DNA of 64,000 bases from Candidatus Fluviicola riflensis (GCA_002243285.1 CP022585.1:4452641-4516640); one strand, 5' to 3'; counted from the stretch's first letter, positions 25,226 through 34,855 are shown. Translations and numbers: made by a program. Notes: generated from the sequence alone by a model not told the origin.

Positions 25226-26704
25226 TTATCTTCCTACCACCAACTGCGCAGTCGTTTGTTCGCCTTTCTGGTTTTCCAGCGTAAGCAAATAAACACCATT
25301 TCCAACCGTTGGATCAAGGGTGATTTCCAATCCGTTTGGTTGTTTCACCAAGTTGCCTGCAACCGCTTTCCCGGAAAGATCAGTCACAGACCAATGTGCT
25401 ATTTCCGTTGAAAGTCCGTTGATCACAAACGTACCGGTCGCAGATGGATTCGGAGAAACGGAGATGTTTGAAAACGCATTTTCATTCGTTCCTGCAATAT
25501 CGCTTACTGTTCCTTTACGGTAAATTACATCGCCCGAAGCTGCATCCTGGTATACGATGTGCGCAAACCCGTTTTTGTAAACAATGTCAGGATTGGTCTG
25601 CACGCCGGTTGTTACTGTATTTACACGGGCTTTGTAATCAGCGAAACTGTTGATGTTTCCATTAGTAACCACCGCACAAAACACCTCCGGATTCGAAGTT
25701 TCTTTTTCTTCCCACACCATCACCATCGTATTGCCCTCGCCGCTGATGCGCGGATAATTTTGTGCTCCATTACTATTGTCAGGTGGAATAGGAGATGTTT
25801 GATTCACCAACGCAAGGTTTCCTCCCGTAAGATTTCCCGAACCGATGTAAATGCGGTAACTTCCGCTAACTCTACTGGCCGAAACCATAAACAAACTATC
25901 ACCAATAATAATGCCTTGCGGACCGGTTGAAGGACAAGAAGTAATGAACCAGCCCAGGTCTTCCATATCGGCTCCCGCTGAAAAGGAAACACCGCCATCG
26001 GTTGAACGTGCCACATGAATATCGCGTATGTTACTTTCGTTGTTTCGGAAAAGTAAGATCTGGTTCGTGCCGTCGGACACCATTTCAGCAGGACAGCAAT
26101 CGCACGCTTCACCGGTTACCGTTGATGAAGCAGCCACGGCCTGTCCGTAAGTTAAACCTGCATCTGCAGATTGGGCCACCACGTAGCGCGGATTGTCGTT
26201 CGGTCCGTCAAAGATCATGTAATCGACAATTGGATTTCCATTATTATCAATCGTCAATGCTGGAAGAAATGTTCTCCCCGTTTCGTGATCATCGATCCGA
26301 ATGGTGTCTGAAAAGGTGAGTCCACCGTCGGTTGAACGCACGGCGTAAATATCTCCGTCTTCAAACGGCAACGCTTTAAAAACAGCAATGATCGTATCGC
26401 CTTTTGCAGCGATATCCGGACCGGTCCAGTTTGCCAGGTAAGTTCCGAGGTTATCGGGTAAAATATCGACAGGCGTTCCAAATGTTCCGGCATTTCCTTT
26501 CGCAACGAAAAGTTTGCCAATTCCGCTTTTTCCGAAAATCACAATCGGTTCGTCACTGGTTGTCAATGCCATTCGTGGACGAATATTTCCATAAGTTGCG
26601 CCATCGGCAACACTGATTTCAGGCCCCCAATTGATGGTTTGTTGTGCAAACGAATTCAGGGAAAGGAGTAAAATGGCTGGTAAACTGGTAAAATAATGGT
26701 TCAT
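25226..26704 (-). CDS. secreted sialidase-like (BNR-repeat) T9SS cargo, type A tail
   Basis: A 492-residue protein from the ATG at 26704 (signal peptide YFTSLPAILLLSLNSFAQQ). The body is a beta-propeller with BNR/Asp-box motifs (RSTDGGLTF, QSADAGLTY, RSTDGGVSF), as in exo-alpha-sialidase-fold proteins, though such propellers are often non-enzymatic. A CDCC cysteine cluster precedes a PAEMVSDGTN segment. The C-terminus is a T9SS type A sorting domain (SVSPNPSATGTF, then VGNGVYLLTLENQ). It should be exported to the cell surface or medium. I cannot confirm the catalytic Arg triad of true sialidases. Confidence 0.8.
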   Translation of the reverse strand: MNHYFTSLPAILLLSLNSFAQQTINWGPEISVADGATYGNIRPRMALTTSDEPIVIFGKSGIGKLFVAKGNAGTFGTPVDILPDNLGTYLANWTGPDIAAKGDTIIAVFKALPFEDGDIYAVRSTDGGLTFSDTIRIDDHETGRTFLPALTIDNNGNPIVDYMIFDGPNDNPRYVVAQSADAGLTYGQAVAASSTVTGEACDCCPAEMVSDGTNQILLFRNNESNIRDIHVARSTDGGVSFSAGADMEDLGWFITSCPSTGPQGIIIGDSLFMVSASRVSGSYRIYIGSGNLTGGNLALVNQTSPIPPDNSNGAQNYPRISGEGNTMVMVWEEKETSNPEVFCAVVTNGNINSFADYKARVNTVTTGVQTNPDIVYKNGFAHIVYQDAASGDVIYRKGTVSDIAGTNENAFSNISVSPNPSATGTFVINGLSTEIAHWSVTDLSGKAVAGNLVKQPNGLEITLDPTVGNGVYLLTLENQKGEQTTAQLVVGR

Positions 26705-26940
26705 GTGTATAAGCTTTAGTATATTTTCAAACGTCAATAGTAAATTAAAGGTTGGGTTAACCGATTTTCCGTTAACTTTTCCCGGGATCCAATCAGGTAT
26801 CTCTGATTACCTCAAATATAACAGCTATTCCTTATTTGTTTCCCCCTTTTTACCTTATAGTCGCGTTGTTTTAGTAATCTGTCAGCTGATGATCATTGAT
26901 TGCCGGTATTGGTGAAGGCTTATTTCAATCGTTTGAACAA

Positions 26941-26992
26941 AATTCTCGAATTCGCGTGTTCGCAATATTGTGAACACGCGAATTCGAGAATT
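26941..26992. repeat. perfect 21-bp palindromic hairpin
   Basis: The arm 26941-26961 (AATTCTCGAATTCGCGTG and on) is the exact reverse complement of 26972-26992, separated by GCAATATTGT. The centre GTTCGCAATATTGTGAAC resembles the GTTCGTAATATTGC arm at 61358. It is in the gap between two divergent T9SS cargo genes; nothing else is recognised in 26705-27047. Confidence 0.85.
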
Positions 26993-27047
26993 TCATTTTC
27001 AGATTAACCCAAAAAGCCGTATTTTTTCACCTATCAAACAATCAATT

Positions 27048-28565
27048 ATGCGCATATTACTACTTACGTTACTCTCGCTAACAGCCTGTTTTTCGCTCAA
27101 AGCCGCCATTTGGTACGTTTCACCTTCCGGATCAGGTTCACAAAATGGTTCCTCCTGGACAAATGCTGCCCCAGGAAATGACCTGCAACTTATTATCGAT
27201 GGAGCGGCTGTTAACGACCAGATTTGGGTTATGTGCGGAACTTATTTCACAACCAATACTTCCGACCGCAGCTTTGCTTTTCACATGAAAACGGGCGTGG
27301 CGATTTACGGAAGTTTTGCAGGAACCGAAACCCTTCTTTCACAACGTGCGTTGACCTGCGGGCCATGCAGTACGCTTTCAGGCGAGATCGGGTCAGCAGG
27401 AAACTCCGACAACAGTTACCATGTAGTGAGCAATTCTACCGGAATTGATAACACAGCCATTTTGGACGGTTTTATCATTGAAAACGCCAACGATGACCGC
27501 GCTGCTGCAGGTAGTGAAGGCTTGGGCGGTGGTATTTTCAACAACGGAGAATTTGGCGGAAACAGCTGTAATCCAACGATTCGAAATTGTCTCATTCGGA
27601 ACAATGCTGCTCAATTCGGTGCAGGAATTTTCAATAGCGGCCATTCGGGCGGAACAGCTTCTCCAGTGATTTCCAATTGCATTATTACCGGAAATACGGC
27701 TTACTTAGGCGGTGGCGGAATCGATAATTTTGGTTTGGCCGGAAATGCCAACCCGACACTGACCAATTGTTTGGTTGTCAATAATACCGCTCTTGAGCGC
27801 GCCGGTGGGATGTATTGCTGGGGCGGAAATAACGGAAATGCCAATCCGATGATCATGAATTGTGTCTTTGCAAATAATATGGCCATTGATGGCGGCGGTT
27901 TGGTTTCCGACCGTGAGAACGCTCCTCCGGGTTCGTCTTCCGGTAACAGCAATCCGACTATTGTGAACAGCATTTTCTGGGGAAACACCGCTACAGGAAC
28001 CGGGGATCAGTTCTTTCTGATCGGAAATGCTACGTTCAATGCCACTTATTCGGATGTGGATCTCACAGATCAGACATCACCACATGAACTTACAGGTCCG
28101 GGAACCGGAAACTTGAATATCGATCCACTCTTTACAAATTCTGCTAATCCAATCGGAACAGATAATTGCTGGCTTACAGCAGACGATGGCTACAGCCTTC
28201 AAAATTTAAGTTTGCTGATCAATGCAGGAACATTGACGGACGCACCGTTGACGGATATTCGTGATTCGTTGCGAACAGGAAATCCGGATATTGGTGCTTA
28301 CGAATACCAAACTCCGTCAGTAGCTGCGGTGAATGAATTGAAAGCTCTTTCATTCGTTCTTTCACCCAATCCGGCTTCAGAGCAACTCACTGTTACCTTT
28401 CATGATGGCGAAATTCATTCACTTCAACTGGTCGATTTAACCGGAAAAATCATGTTTGCAACGTCGGTTCAGCAAAACGAAACAATAGATGTGAACACCT
28501 TAAAAAGCGGCGTTTACATCGTGCGAATTGATGGCATTTCTGTGGAAAGATGGATCAAAAAGTAA
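27048..28565 (+). CDS. parallel beta-helix (choice-of-anchor Q) T9SS cargo, type A tail
   Basis: A 505-residue protein from the ATG at 27048, which starts a signal peptide (RILLLTLLSLTACFSLKAA). A GTG-started longer frame would begin inside the palindrome and is rejected. The body is a right-handed parallel beta-helix with repeating NPTIRNCLIRNNAAQFGAG-like coils and GGGI turns, closed by the choice-of-anchor Q signature NPDIGAYEYQ. The T9SS type A tail follows (SFVLSPNPASEQLTV, GVYIVRIDG). It is probably a surface or secreted adhesin or polysaccharide-interacting protein. No lyase motif is visible. Confidence 0.84.
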   Translation: MRILLLTLLSLTACFSLKAAIWYVSPSGSGSQNGSSWTNAAPGNDLQLIIDGAAVNDQIWVMCGTYFTTNTSDRSFAFHMKTGVAIYGSFAGTETLLSQRALTCGPCSTLSGEIGSAGNSDNSYHVVSNSTGIDNTAILDGFIIENANDDRAAAGSEGLGGGIFNNGEFGGNSCNPTIRNCLIRNNAAQFGAGIFNSGHSGGTASPVISNCIITGNTAYLGGGGIDNFGLAGNANPTLTNCLVVNNTALERAGGMYCWGGNNGNANPMIMNCVFANNMAIDGGGLVSDRENAPPGSSSGNSNPTIVNSIFWGNTATGTGDQFFLIGNATFNATYSDVDLTDQTSPHELTGPGTGNLNIDPLFTNSANPIGTDNCWLTADDGYSLQNLSLLINAGTLTDAPLTDIRDSLRTGNPDIGAYEYQTPSVAAVNELKALSFVLSPNPASEQLTVTFHDGEIHSLQLVDLTGKIMFATSVQQNETIDVNTLKSGVYIVRIDGISVERWIKK

Positions 28566-28697
28566 TATCGTCATGAAAACCACCGTTTAATCTTATTTTT
28601 TGCCACAGATGTCTGGATTTTCACAGATATCCGACGATCCGCCAGCTAGGTCGAATTTTTTATTTTATTCCTTATCTTTAACGAAAACTCGTCTCCC

Positions 28698-31181
28698 ATG
28701 CACTATTACTTCAAAACGCTGGCTTTTGCCATCGGTTCTTTGTTGTTTTCCATTTCCGCCGCCGCGCAATGTCCAACATGCGGTAATGGTGTAATCGATT
28801 CCGGAGAAACCAATCTGAACTGCCCGCAGGATGTGAATCACGATGGAACATGTACTTCGCCCTGCGCACAGCCTGTGCCTTTTGAAGCAACTGCCGGTTT
28901 GAGACAAACGTACGATTTTACAGGAACAACAACTTACGCGGCATCAGCTTTACCGGTTGGCTGGAGCTTTGCCGGAGCACCGACAGCCACAACAGCCGGA
29001 GCATTGCCAGCAGCAGATGCTTATGGAGCAAAAGCAGGATTGGTTCAACCTAATTGTAGCGGTTCGTGTGTAGCTACTAATGGTTTTTGCATTGGTAATA
29101 TTGCCAACTCGGTAGCTGTGGGCGGAGGTGGTGTCGGTGGAAAACTGGGGGCCAATTTTGACGGCCGAACCAACATCAATCAAAATCTAAGCTATGCCGT
29201 TTTAAGAGGCCAAAGCAATCCTACGCTCGTTTCACCAACCTTCAATATGAGCGCGGTCGAGAGTTTTAAGATCCAATTCTGGCTCAATGCTTCTGAAACT
29301 TCCTGCGGACAAACCAACAGTTGGGGAAGCTGTGTCGGAAACAATGTTTTTCTTGATTTTTCTTCCAATGGCGGAACCAACTGGACGCAAATAATGACAC
29401 TCAACACCAGCAGCACCAACTCCGACATGGCTACCAATGCTACCTCCAACACCTTCTGGATCCAGGAAGGAACATGGTCGCGCGTATGTCTTACACTGTT
29501 CAAAACAACGTCCTCTGCCGGAAATTTTTACCCTGCCGCCAGCGCCACAACTGCTCCAAGCGGTATGATGGTCGATGCAACCTATTTTACAGCTAGTTTC
29601 AAATTCCGGATTCGTTATTCGCAAACGGCAAGTTGTACCGGAACGGCCACCACTACCAATCCGGGGCGTTACCTGGCTATTGATTATCCGATTATTACTT
29701 CTGGTGATCAGTGCATTCCATGCGGATTGTCGTTTATCAACATGTGCGGTTACGGCGCCGATAACAACGACGATGGTGTGGGCGGAAGCGGAACTACGAC
29801 CACAACTGTATTTGGGACTACCAGGCGCAGTATTAACAACGCCGAACGCGGAGTAGAAATTCTCACTTCTCAAACACCAGCATTCGTTTCACAGAATCTC
29901 ACGGGTTCAGCTTTTGCAACCAATTACGATCTCTGTAATGCCGAAGGTGGCGACCGACAGTGCATCGATTGGGAAACCAGTAACGGTTTTTACACGGCGG
30001 TTTACGAAGTTTTGGCGGACTTCGAAACATCCAATATCAACCTACAATACTATAAAGGAACTACTCCGCAGTCGACCACACTCAGTAAAGTAACTGCACT
30101 CGGAAAAACCGCCACTATAGGTTGGCGTTATTCGGGTAATCGCTTTGTTTCCTGTTCATCTACTTCTGATCTCAATCCGGGATGTAACGGTTATTCATTC
30201 ATCACACCCTCATTGCCCACACAATTCATCCGGGCATTTTATGCGCTGAACACCAATAATCTGGGACGGGCGTATTCCTATTACGGACCTTCCTCTGCCA
30301 CGCATTATTTTGCCGGGCCGATGTTTGCACCGATTAGCCGTCCGGATACGTTAACCGGTTCGGGGGATTACATTATCTGCAGCGGAACCGATCCTGTTTT
30401 TACCGGAATCGTTGATTATTGTTTTACTTCTACCGGCATGTCGGGAAGCCCCACCTTGACCATCACCGGTCCGAATGGTTTTTCGGAAACGATTGTAAGC
30501 GGTGCAGCAGGAGTAACTCCTGTTGTAGACGAGGGCGAATACATTATTACTTCCACTCCGCCAAACTCTCCTGCCCAGTGCCTCGATTGTTCCAAATCGG
30601 TATGCGTTACGCTCACAACGGCCGATCTCGTTATTTGCGATGGCGCACTTGGTGTTGATTTAAAAGCATTCGACGGTTATTGTGAAAACAGGAAAGCTTA
30701 CCTTAACTGGACAACCGAAACCGAAGAAAACAATGACTGGTTTGTGATAGAACATTCCTCAGACGGCCTGTCTTTTGAAGTCATTTCATCTGTAAAAGGG
30801 AACGGAAGCACCAATTCACCTACGAGCTATAATTACATCGATTTAAATCCGAATACCAATCAAATGAATTATTACCGCTTGCGCCAGGTAGATTTCGACG
30901 GCAAAGAAACCATCTTAAAAACGATTGCTATTGATTGTTCAGGTGACAATCATTTGGTGATTACTCCAATGGGATCGCACGGTGATTTTCTGCTGGTTGC
31001 CGGATCACATACATTGGCTGGAGCACCGTTTGCGGTGTTTGATTTATTAGGCGGCGAAATTGCTTCCGGAAATTTGAAAAACGGGCAAACTGTTTTGCAA
31101 TTGGGCCATAAAAAAGGGTTGGTTTTTGTGAGGGTATCAAGTGAGGAAATGACGTTGGAACAGCGATTGGTGATAGAGTAG
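28698..31181 (+). CDS. large secreted protein with divergent T9SS tail
   Basis: An 827-residue protein. The signal peptide (TLAFAIGSLLFSISAAAQ) precedes a cysteine-rich segment (CPTCGNGVIDSGETNLNCPQ), a reelin-like/jelly-roll module (about 60-330; SFKIQFWLNASETSCGQ, LDFSSNGGTNWTQI), further beta domains, and near 655-745 the same pre-sorting module as in the 10841 gene (TETEENNDWFVIEHSSDG, YYRLRQVDFDGKE). The last 80 residues align as a type A sorting tail but lack the usual PNP motif (VITPMGSHGDFLLVAG instead). A near-consensus -7 box TATCTTTA lies at 28673-28680. Surface function unknown. Confidence 0.8.
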   Translation: MHYYFKTLAFAIGSLLFSISAAAQCPTCGNGVIDSGETNLNCPQDVNHDGTCTSPCAQPVPFEATAGLRQTYDFTGTTTYAASALPVGWSFAGAPTATTAGALPAADAYGAKAGLVQPNCSGSCVATNGFCIGNIANSVAVGGGGVGGKLGANFDGRTNINQNLSYAVLRGQSNPTLVSPTFNMSAVESFKIQFWLNASETSCGQTNSWGSCVGNNVFLDFSSNGGTNWTQIMTLNTSSTNSDMATNATSNTFWIQEGTWSRVCLTLFKTTSSAGNFYPAASATTAPSGMMVDATYFTASFKFRIRYSQTASCTGTATTTNPGRYLAIDYPIITSGDQCIPCGLSFINMCGYGADNNDDGVGGSGTTTTTVFGTTRRSINNAERGVEILTSQTPAFVSQNLTGSAFATNYDLCNAEGGDRQCIDWETSNGFYTAVYEVLADFETSNINLQYYKGTTPQSTTLSKVTALGKTATIGWRYSGNRFVSCSSTSDLNPGCNGYSFITPSLPTQFIRAFYALNTNNLGRAYSYYGPSSATHYFAGPMFAPISRPDTLTGSGDYIICSGTDPVFTGIVDYCFTSTGMSGSPTLTITGPNGFSETIVSGAAGVTPVVDEGEYIITSTPPNSPAQCLDCSKSVCVTLTTADLVICDGALGVDLKAFDGYCENRKAYLNWTTETEENNDWFVIEHSSDGLSFEVISSVKGNGSTNSPTSYNYIDLNPNTNQMNYYRLRQVDFDGKETILKTIAIDCSGDNHLVITPMGSHGDFLLVAGSHTLAGAPFAVFDLLGGEIASGNLKNGQTVLQLGHKKGLVFVRVSSEEMTLEQRLVIE

Positions 31182-31227
31182 GATCAATTCATTCTCTAAA
31201 ACAAAATTCGATATCAGTAATGTTTTC

Positions 31228-32763
31228 CTAAAACTCCGCCCGCTCAAACTGGCTGATAAACAATAACCATTCGGTCGACTGATGTTTGTTCATTACCCGA
31301 GGGAATTTATTTTGCGAACCCAGTTTTCCTTTGGCCTCCATGAAATCGTAGAAAATTTTCATGCTCGTGCAATTCACAATCGGGTCGTTGAGCGTTTTGT
31401 AATTACGTACCGCGCGGTAATCATCGTTGAGTTCGCCCAGGATTCGATCTACGGTTTTCATCACCTTATCGCCATCCAGTATTTCAGAAGAACCAAAATA
31501 CCAACGGTGACATTGTTTTTCGGTATCGGCAAAAAGGCAGAATTCAGGAATATCGATTCCCAATTCTTCGCTTGCTTTTTGAACGGCCACATTGATATTA
31601 TCCAGCGACAAATGCTCGCCTACCAGGCTCAGGTATTGTTTGATCCGTCCGCTGATCTTGATTTCGCGTTGTTCCACATCGGTAAATTGCACCAAATCGC
31701 CGATCATATAACGCCATAAGCCGGCATTGGTCGAAATCACAAGCGCATAATCTTCATACGGATGCACTTCATTGATTGTGAGCGCATTGGCTCCTTCTTT
31801 GATGTTTCCGCTTTCGTCAAAATTCTCTCGGTTAAACGGTACGAATTCAAAGAAAATACCCGATTTAAGCAAGAGTTGCATGCCTTCGCTGGCTGTGTGT
31901 TTCTGGTAAGCAAAATAACCTTCGCTTGCCAGGTACGTATTGCGGGTATGGATCGGCCTTCCGCAAACTTTGTTCAAGCGGGATAAATAGGGTTCCACAT
32001 ACACCCCGCCGTGCATGTACAATTCGAGATTGGGCCAGATATCGTGAATGTTGTTGACCTTGTAATGCGCCACGATTCGTTCCATGAGCATAATACACCA
32101 GCTCGGAACTCCTGCAATGGTACTGATATCCCACGATGGCGCCATTTCCACCATGCGGTCGAGTTTTTTATTCCAGTCTTTAATGGCAGCTGTTTCGCCG
32201 TCGGGTTTGGTCAGCGGCAACAATACAATAGAAGTGTGTTTTTTGAGAATTCCCGACAAATCGCCTTCAATGTGATTGCCTACTTTTTCCAGTTTAGAAG
32301 AACCACCAACGGCCAGAAACGATTTTTGGTAAAATGCGTCGGGCAAATTGAGTTCAGCGATTGATGTAAATTGTTTGATGGATGTGCGTTGAAATGAACG
32401 GATCATTTGTTTGGTAACCGGAATGCGCTTGCTGGGTGAGCCGGTAGTTCCGGAAGACAACGCGTAGTATTTAACGACTCCGGGCCAGGCTACATCACGT
32501 TCACCGTCGATGGAACGGTGCAACCAACGGTCGTAAAACAGTTCATAATCGGTAATGGGAACCTGTTGCTGGAATGCTTCAACCATATCAGGCGATTCAA
32601 GCAACTGCTGGAAATGATGATGAAATCCGAATTGCGTTTTAGCGGCCATGCGCAACAATTTGTTGAGCGTTTTGAGTTGGTCTTTATAGTCCAACCCTTT
32701 GTGTGCCGTCCGTTTATAATTCAGCTCCGTTGTTTTCTTAAGCAATTTACCAATGATGGGCAT
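31228..32763 (-). CDS. GH3 family acyl-acid-amido synthetase-like protein
   Basis: A 511-residue protein from the ATG at 32763 (MPIIGKLLKKTTELNYKRT); the frame is open for 21 more codons upstream but that part is not protein-like. It belongs to the GH3/ANL adenylating superfamily: YYALSSGTTGSPSKRIPVT is the P-loop-like AMP-binding motif, followed by IAGVPSWCIMLMERI, the YLASEGYFAYQ motif and GLWRYMIGDLVQF with the adenylate-binding Asp. Plant members couple amino acids to jasmonate or auxin; the Bacteroidota substrate is unknown. It is monocistronic on the minus strand, followed upstream by a MITE-like repeat. Confidence 0.88.
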   Translation of the reverse strand: MPIIGKLLKKTTELNYKRTAHKGLDYKDQLKTLNKLLRMAAKTQFGFHHHFQQLLESPDMVEAFQQQVPITDYELFYDRWLHRSIDGERDVAWPGVVKYYALSSGTTGSPSKRIPVTKQMIRSFQRTSIKQFTSIAELNLPDAFYQKSFLAVGGSSKLEKVGNHIEGDLSGILKKHTSIVLLPLTKPDGETAAIKDWNKKLDRMVEMAPSWDISTIAGVPSWCIMLMERIVAHYKVNNIHDIWPNLELYMHGGVYVEPYLSRLNKVCGRPIHTRNTYLASEGYFAYQKHTASEGMQLLLKSGIFFEFVPFNRENFDESGNIKEGANALTINEVHPYEDYALVISTNAGLWRYMIGDLVQFTDVEQREIKISGRIKQYLSLVGEHLSLDNINVAVQKASEELGIDIPEFCLFADTEKQCHRWYFGSSEILDGDKVMKTVDRILGELNDDYRAVRNYKTLNDPIVNCTSMKIFYDFMEAKGKLGSQNKFPRVMNKHQSTEWLLFISQFERAEF

Positions 32764-32837
32764 TTCCGAGAATTTTACTCCGTTGTTATACCGGAGATCA
32801 ATTACAAAAATGAGAAAAATAAGCACGTCATCGAAGT

Positions 32838-33044
32838 AATTAGTGTGAGTTCGGGATAAGAATTCCAGTCAGAATTCATAAAAGTGTTTGGATACAAGGC
32901 GAATTACTGAGGAGTAGCGCGTTATCTCGAAGAAACTCAACGAAGTAGATGAATACTTTTAGGGATAGCGTTTTAATAAGGTCACTTGAAAACACTAATG
33001 TTCTTCCAGGAATCGCACTAACCTATCCCGAACTCACGTTAATT
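32838..33044. mobile_element. MITE-like repeat, short copy
   Basis: A 207-bp element whose ends are inverted repeats (left AATTAGTGTGAGTTCGGGAT; the right end pairs at 20 of 22). The interior matches the copy at 60489-60756 almost base for base from GGGATAAGAATTCCAG to CACTTGAAAACAC. Relative to that copy it lacks an internal segment of roughly 60 bases between two TATCCCGA occurrences. No gene is inside. The remaining bases of 32764-33261 hold only the usp promoter. Confidence 0.82.
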
Positions 33045-33222
33045 AGTGCATATCTGTGGCAAAAAATAATAAGCCTTAACGTCCTTCTTGTAAAATGCAG
33101 AATATTATCGGGCACTCATATTTTGAAGAATTCTCACGGAATTCTTCCTCGAAATCGTGTTAAATAACATTGAATTATTAATATTGAAAGGTATAAAACT
33201 GTTCTGACAAAATCGCTTTGCT

Positions 33223-33230
33223 TACTTTTG
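33223..33230 (+). promoter_or_regulatory. -7 box of the universal stress protein gene
   Basis: TACTTTTG matches the Bacteroidota -7 consensus TAnnTTTG. Transcription would start near 33235, leaving almost no leader for the ATG at 33241 but about 27 bases for the ATG at 33262. Confidence 0.55.
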
Positions 33231-33261
33231 TACACTAATTATGAAACCGAATTCTCTCCTT

Positions 33262-34077
33262 ATGGAAAAAAAGACGATTATCGTACCACATGATTTCACA
33301 CCGGTTGCAGATAACGCTCTGAATCATGCGATTAATACCGCTAAGATTACCGGCGCCGAAATTCATGTTCTGCATGTAGTTGCAAAAGAGAAGGGCATTA
33401 CCGAGGCCGAAGAAAAACTCAAACAAGTGTTGGCTGCTATTGACACAAACGTTGTTTTACATCCCGCTGTGCGTGTTGGAAATATATTTGATGACATTGG
33501 CGACTTTGCAAGCCAGGTGCATGCTGAGTTGATTTTCATGGGAACACATGGTCAACATGGCTGGCAGCACATTACCGGAAGCCACGCGCTTAAGGTGATT
33601 ACCCATTCCAACGTGCCATTTATTGTGGTACAGGAAAAAGAGATCAAGGAAAGCGGTTATGACGACATCGTTGTGCCGTTGGATCTGAACAAAGAGACGA
33701 AACAAAAACTGGCCTATGTTGCCAATATTGCTACCTATTTCAAATCGCGTGTACACATCATTACACCTGATGAATCGGATGAATTTTTACGTCACCAGGT
33801 AAAAGCGAATATTCAGTTCTCCGTACGCTTTTTCCAGGAAAGGGGTATAGAAGTAACTACTAAAGTAGCTCCAAACAGCGGTTTTGATAAAGAAGTGGTA
33901 AAACATGCGGTGATGCTTGATGCCGATTTAATTGCAATTATGAACCTCAACCGCAACAATATGCTTGGGGCAATTACGGCCAGCCATGAGCAGTATATTT
34001 TGACAAATGATGCCCAGATTCCTACGTTGATCGTGAATCCGGTTCAGGGTAAATACGGAAGCGTATTATTCAGTTGA
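33262..34077 (+). CDS. universal stress protein (tandem UspA domains)
   Basis: A 271-residue protein with two UspA domains (about 1-140 and 145-271). The first has KTIIVPHDFTPVADNAL and an ATP-type loop GTHGQHGWQHITGSHA, then NVPFIVVQ. The second is degenerate (YDDIVVPLDLNKETKQKL, then ITASHEQYIL and IPTLIVN). I prefer the ATG at 33262 because the -7 box leaves little room for the ATG at 33241. Such two-domain Usp proteins are linked to stress and stationary-phase survival. It is monocistronic and ended by a clear terminator. Confidence 0.87.
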   Translation: MEKKTIIVPHDFTPVADNALNHAINTAKITGAEIHVLHVVAKEKGITEAEEKLKQVLAAIDTNVVLHPAVRVGNIFDDIGDFASQVHAELIFMGTHGQHGWQHITGSHALKVITHSNVPFIVVQEKEIKESGYDDIVVPLDLNKETKQKLAYVANIATYFKSRVHIITPDESDEFLRHQVKANIQFSVRFFQERGIEVTTKVAPNSGFDKEVVKHAVMLDADLIAIMNLNRNNMLGAITASHEQYILTNDAQIPTLIVNPVQGKYGSVLFS

Positions 34078-34101
34078 TTTCAATAAAAATTAAGTAATAC
34101 T

Positions 34102-34138
34102 AAAGTCCCTTTCCGCCTTAGGTGGATGGGACTTTTTT
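34102..34138 (+). terminator. intrinsic terminator after usp
   Basis: AAAGTCCC (34102-34109) pairs with GGGACTTT (34128-34135), followed by a T-run. The loop holds CCGCCTTAGGTGGA, similar to the loop at 24126. Confidence 0.8.
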
Positions 34139-34168
34139 CTGAACTACAATTGTCAGAAGTGCTTCATT

Positions 34169-34399
34169 CTACTTTTTTCGAACCTCGTCGGCATCACCCT
34201 TGTCTGTTTCTTTCAAACATTCATGCAAACGCTTTATAGTGTTGATATTGTCATACATAGTGCGTAAATCTTTGTCCAGCACATACAGTGTGAAACCCTT
34301 TCTAATAAGTGTTTCTACTGCGTCGCGCGTAGTGGTATTAAATCCTCTTTGCATTTCACGCCAAACGGATTCTTCTACATTTATAATCAAACAGTTCAT
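34169..34399 (-). CDS. small hypothetical protein divergent from an XRE regulator
   Basis: A 76-residue frame, MNCLIINVEESVWREMQRGF to a lysine-rich end, with helical pattern and no signal peptide. It lies head-to-head with the XRE-family gene (118 bases between starts), an arrangement seen for regulator-target pairs. No family recognised. Moderate support from composition and orientation only. Confidence 0.5.
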   Translation of the reverse strand: MNCLIINVEESVWREMQRGFNTTTRDAVETLIRKGFTLYVLDKDLRTMYDNINTIKRLHECLKETDKGDADEVRKK

Positions 34400-34516
34400 T
34401 GCAAGGAAAGGGTCTAAATAATTTATTTCAATAATAACTTAAAATTTTGTAACTTTCGACAAATATATTCAAGTTTTTATCCATACTTCTTCTCTTCTGC
34501 ACCAATACTTTTGAAT

Positions 34517-34855
34517 ATGAAGGAGAGGGTTGCAGAAAAGATTCGGATATTGCGCTTATCCAAGAATTTAAGTCAGCAAAACATAGCGGACGAGTTGAAC
34601 TTAACCGTTGCGGCTTACTCGAACATAGAACGAGGTGTTTCAGATATTAACCTTGCTCGTTTGAGCGACATTGCGCGCATTTTAGATACGACACCCATTG
34701 AATTGCTTTCTGATGATTTGATTGTTCGCGAACCGAATTTACACTATCAAAACAACATCAATCAGCAATTGTTATTGATGATGAAACAATTAGAGCTGTT
34801 TCAAAATCAATTAGATGCCTTACAGCAAGAAATCATTCTTCTTAAAAGCAGGTAA
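34517..34855 (+). CDS. XRE-family transcriptional regulator
   Basis: A 112-residue protein from the ATG at 34517. The N-terminal HTH_3 domain (about 1-65) reads KIRILRLSKNLSQQNIADEL with recognition helix VAAYSNIERGVSDIN and ARILDTTPIELL. The last 40 residues are a glutamine- and leucine-rich coiled coil (QLLLMMKQLELFQNQLDAL), likely for dimerisation. It may control itself and the divergent small gene at 34169-34399. Upstream sequence is AT-rich. Confidence 0.87.
   Translation: MKERVAEKIRILRLSKNLSQQNIADELNLTVAAYSNIERGVSDINLARLSDIARILDTTPIELLSDDLIVREPNLHYQNNINQQLLLMMKQLELFQNQLDALQQEIILLKSR

Noticed and set aside
25226-26704. True sialidase
   Set aside because: Asp-box motifs are present, but I could not confirm the arginine triad or the catalytic Tyr/Glu, so only the fold is called.
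26970-27047. GTG start for the beta-helix gene
   Set aside because: The codons lie inside the perfect palindrome; the ATG at 27048 begins a clear signal peptide.
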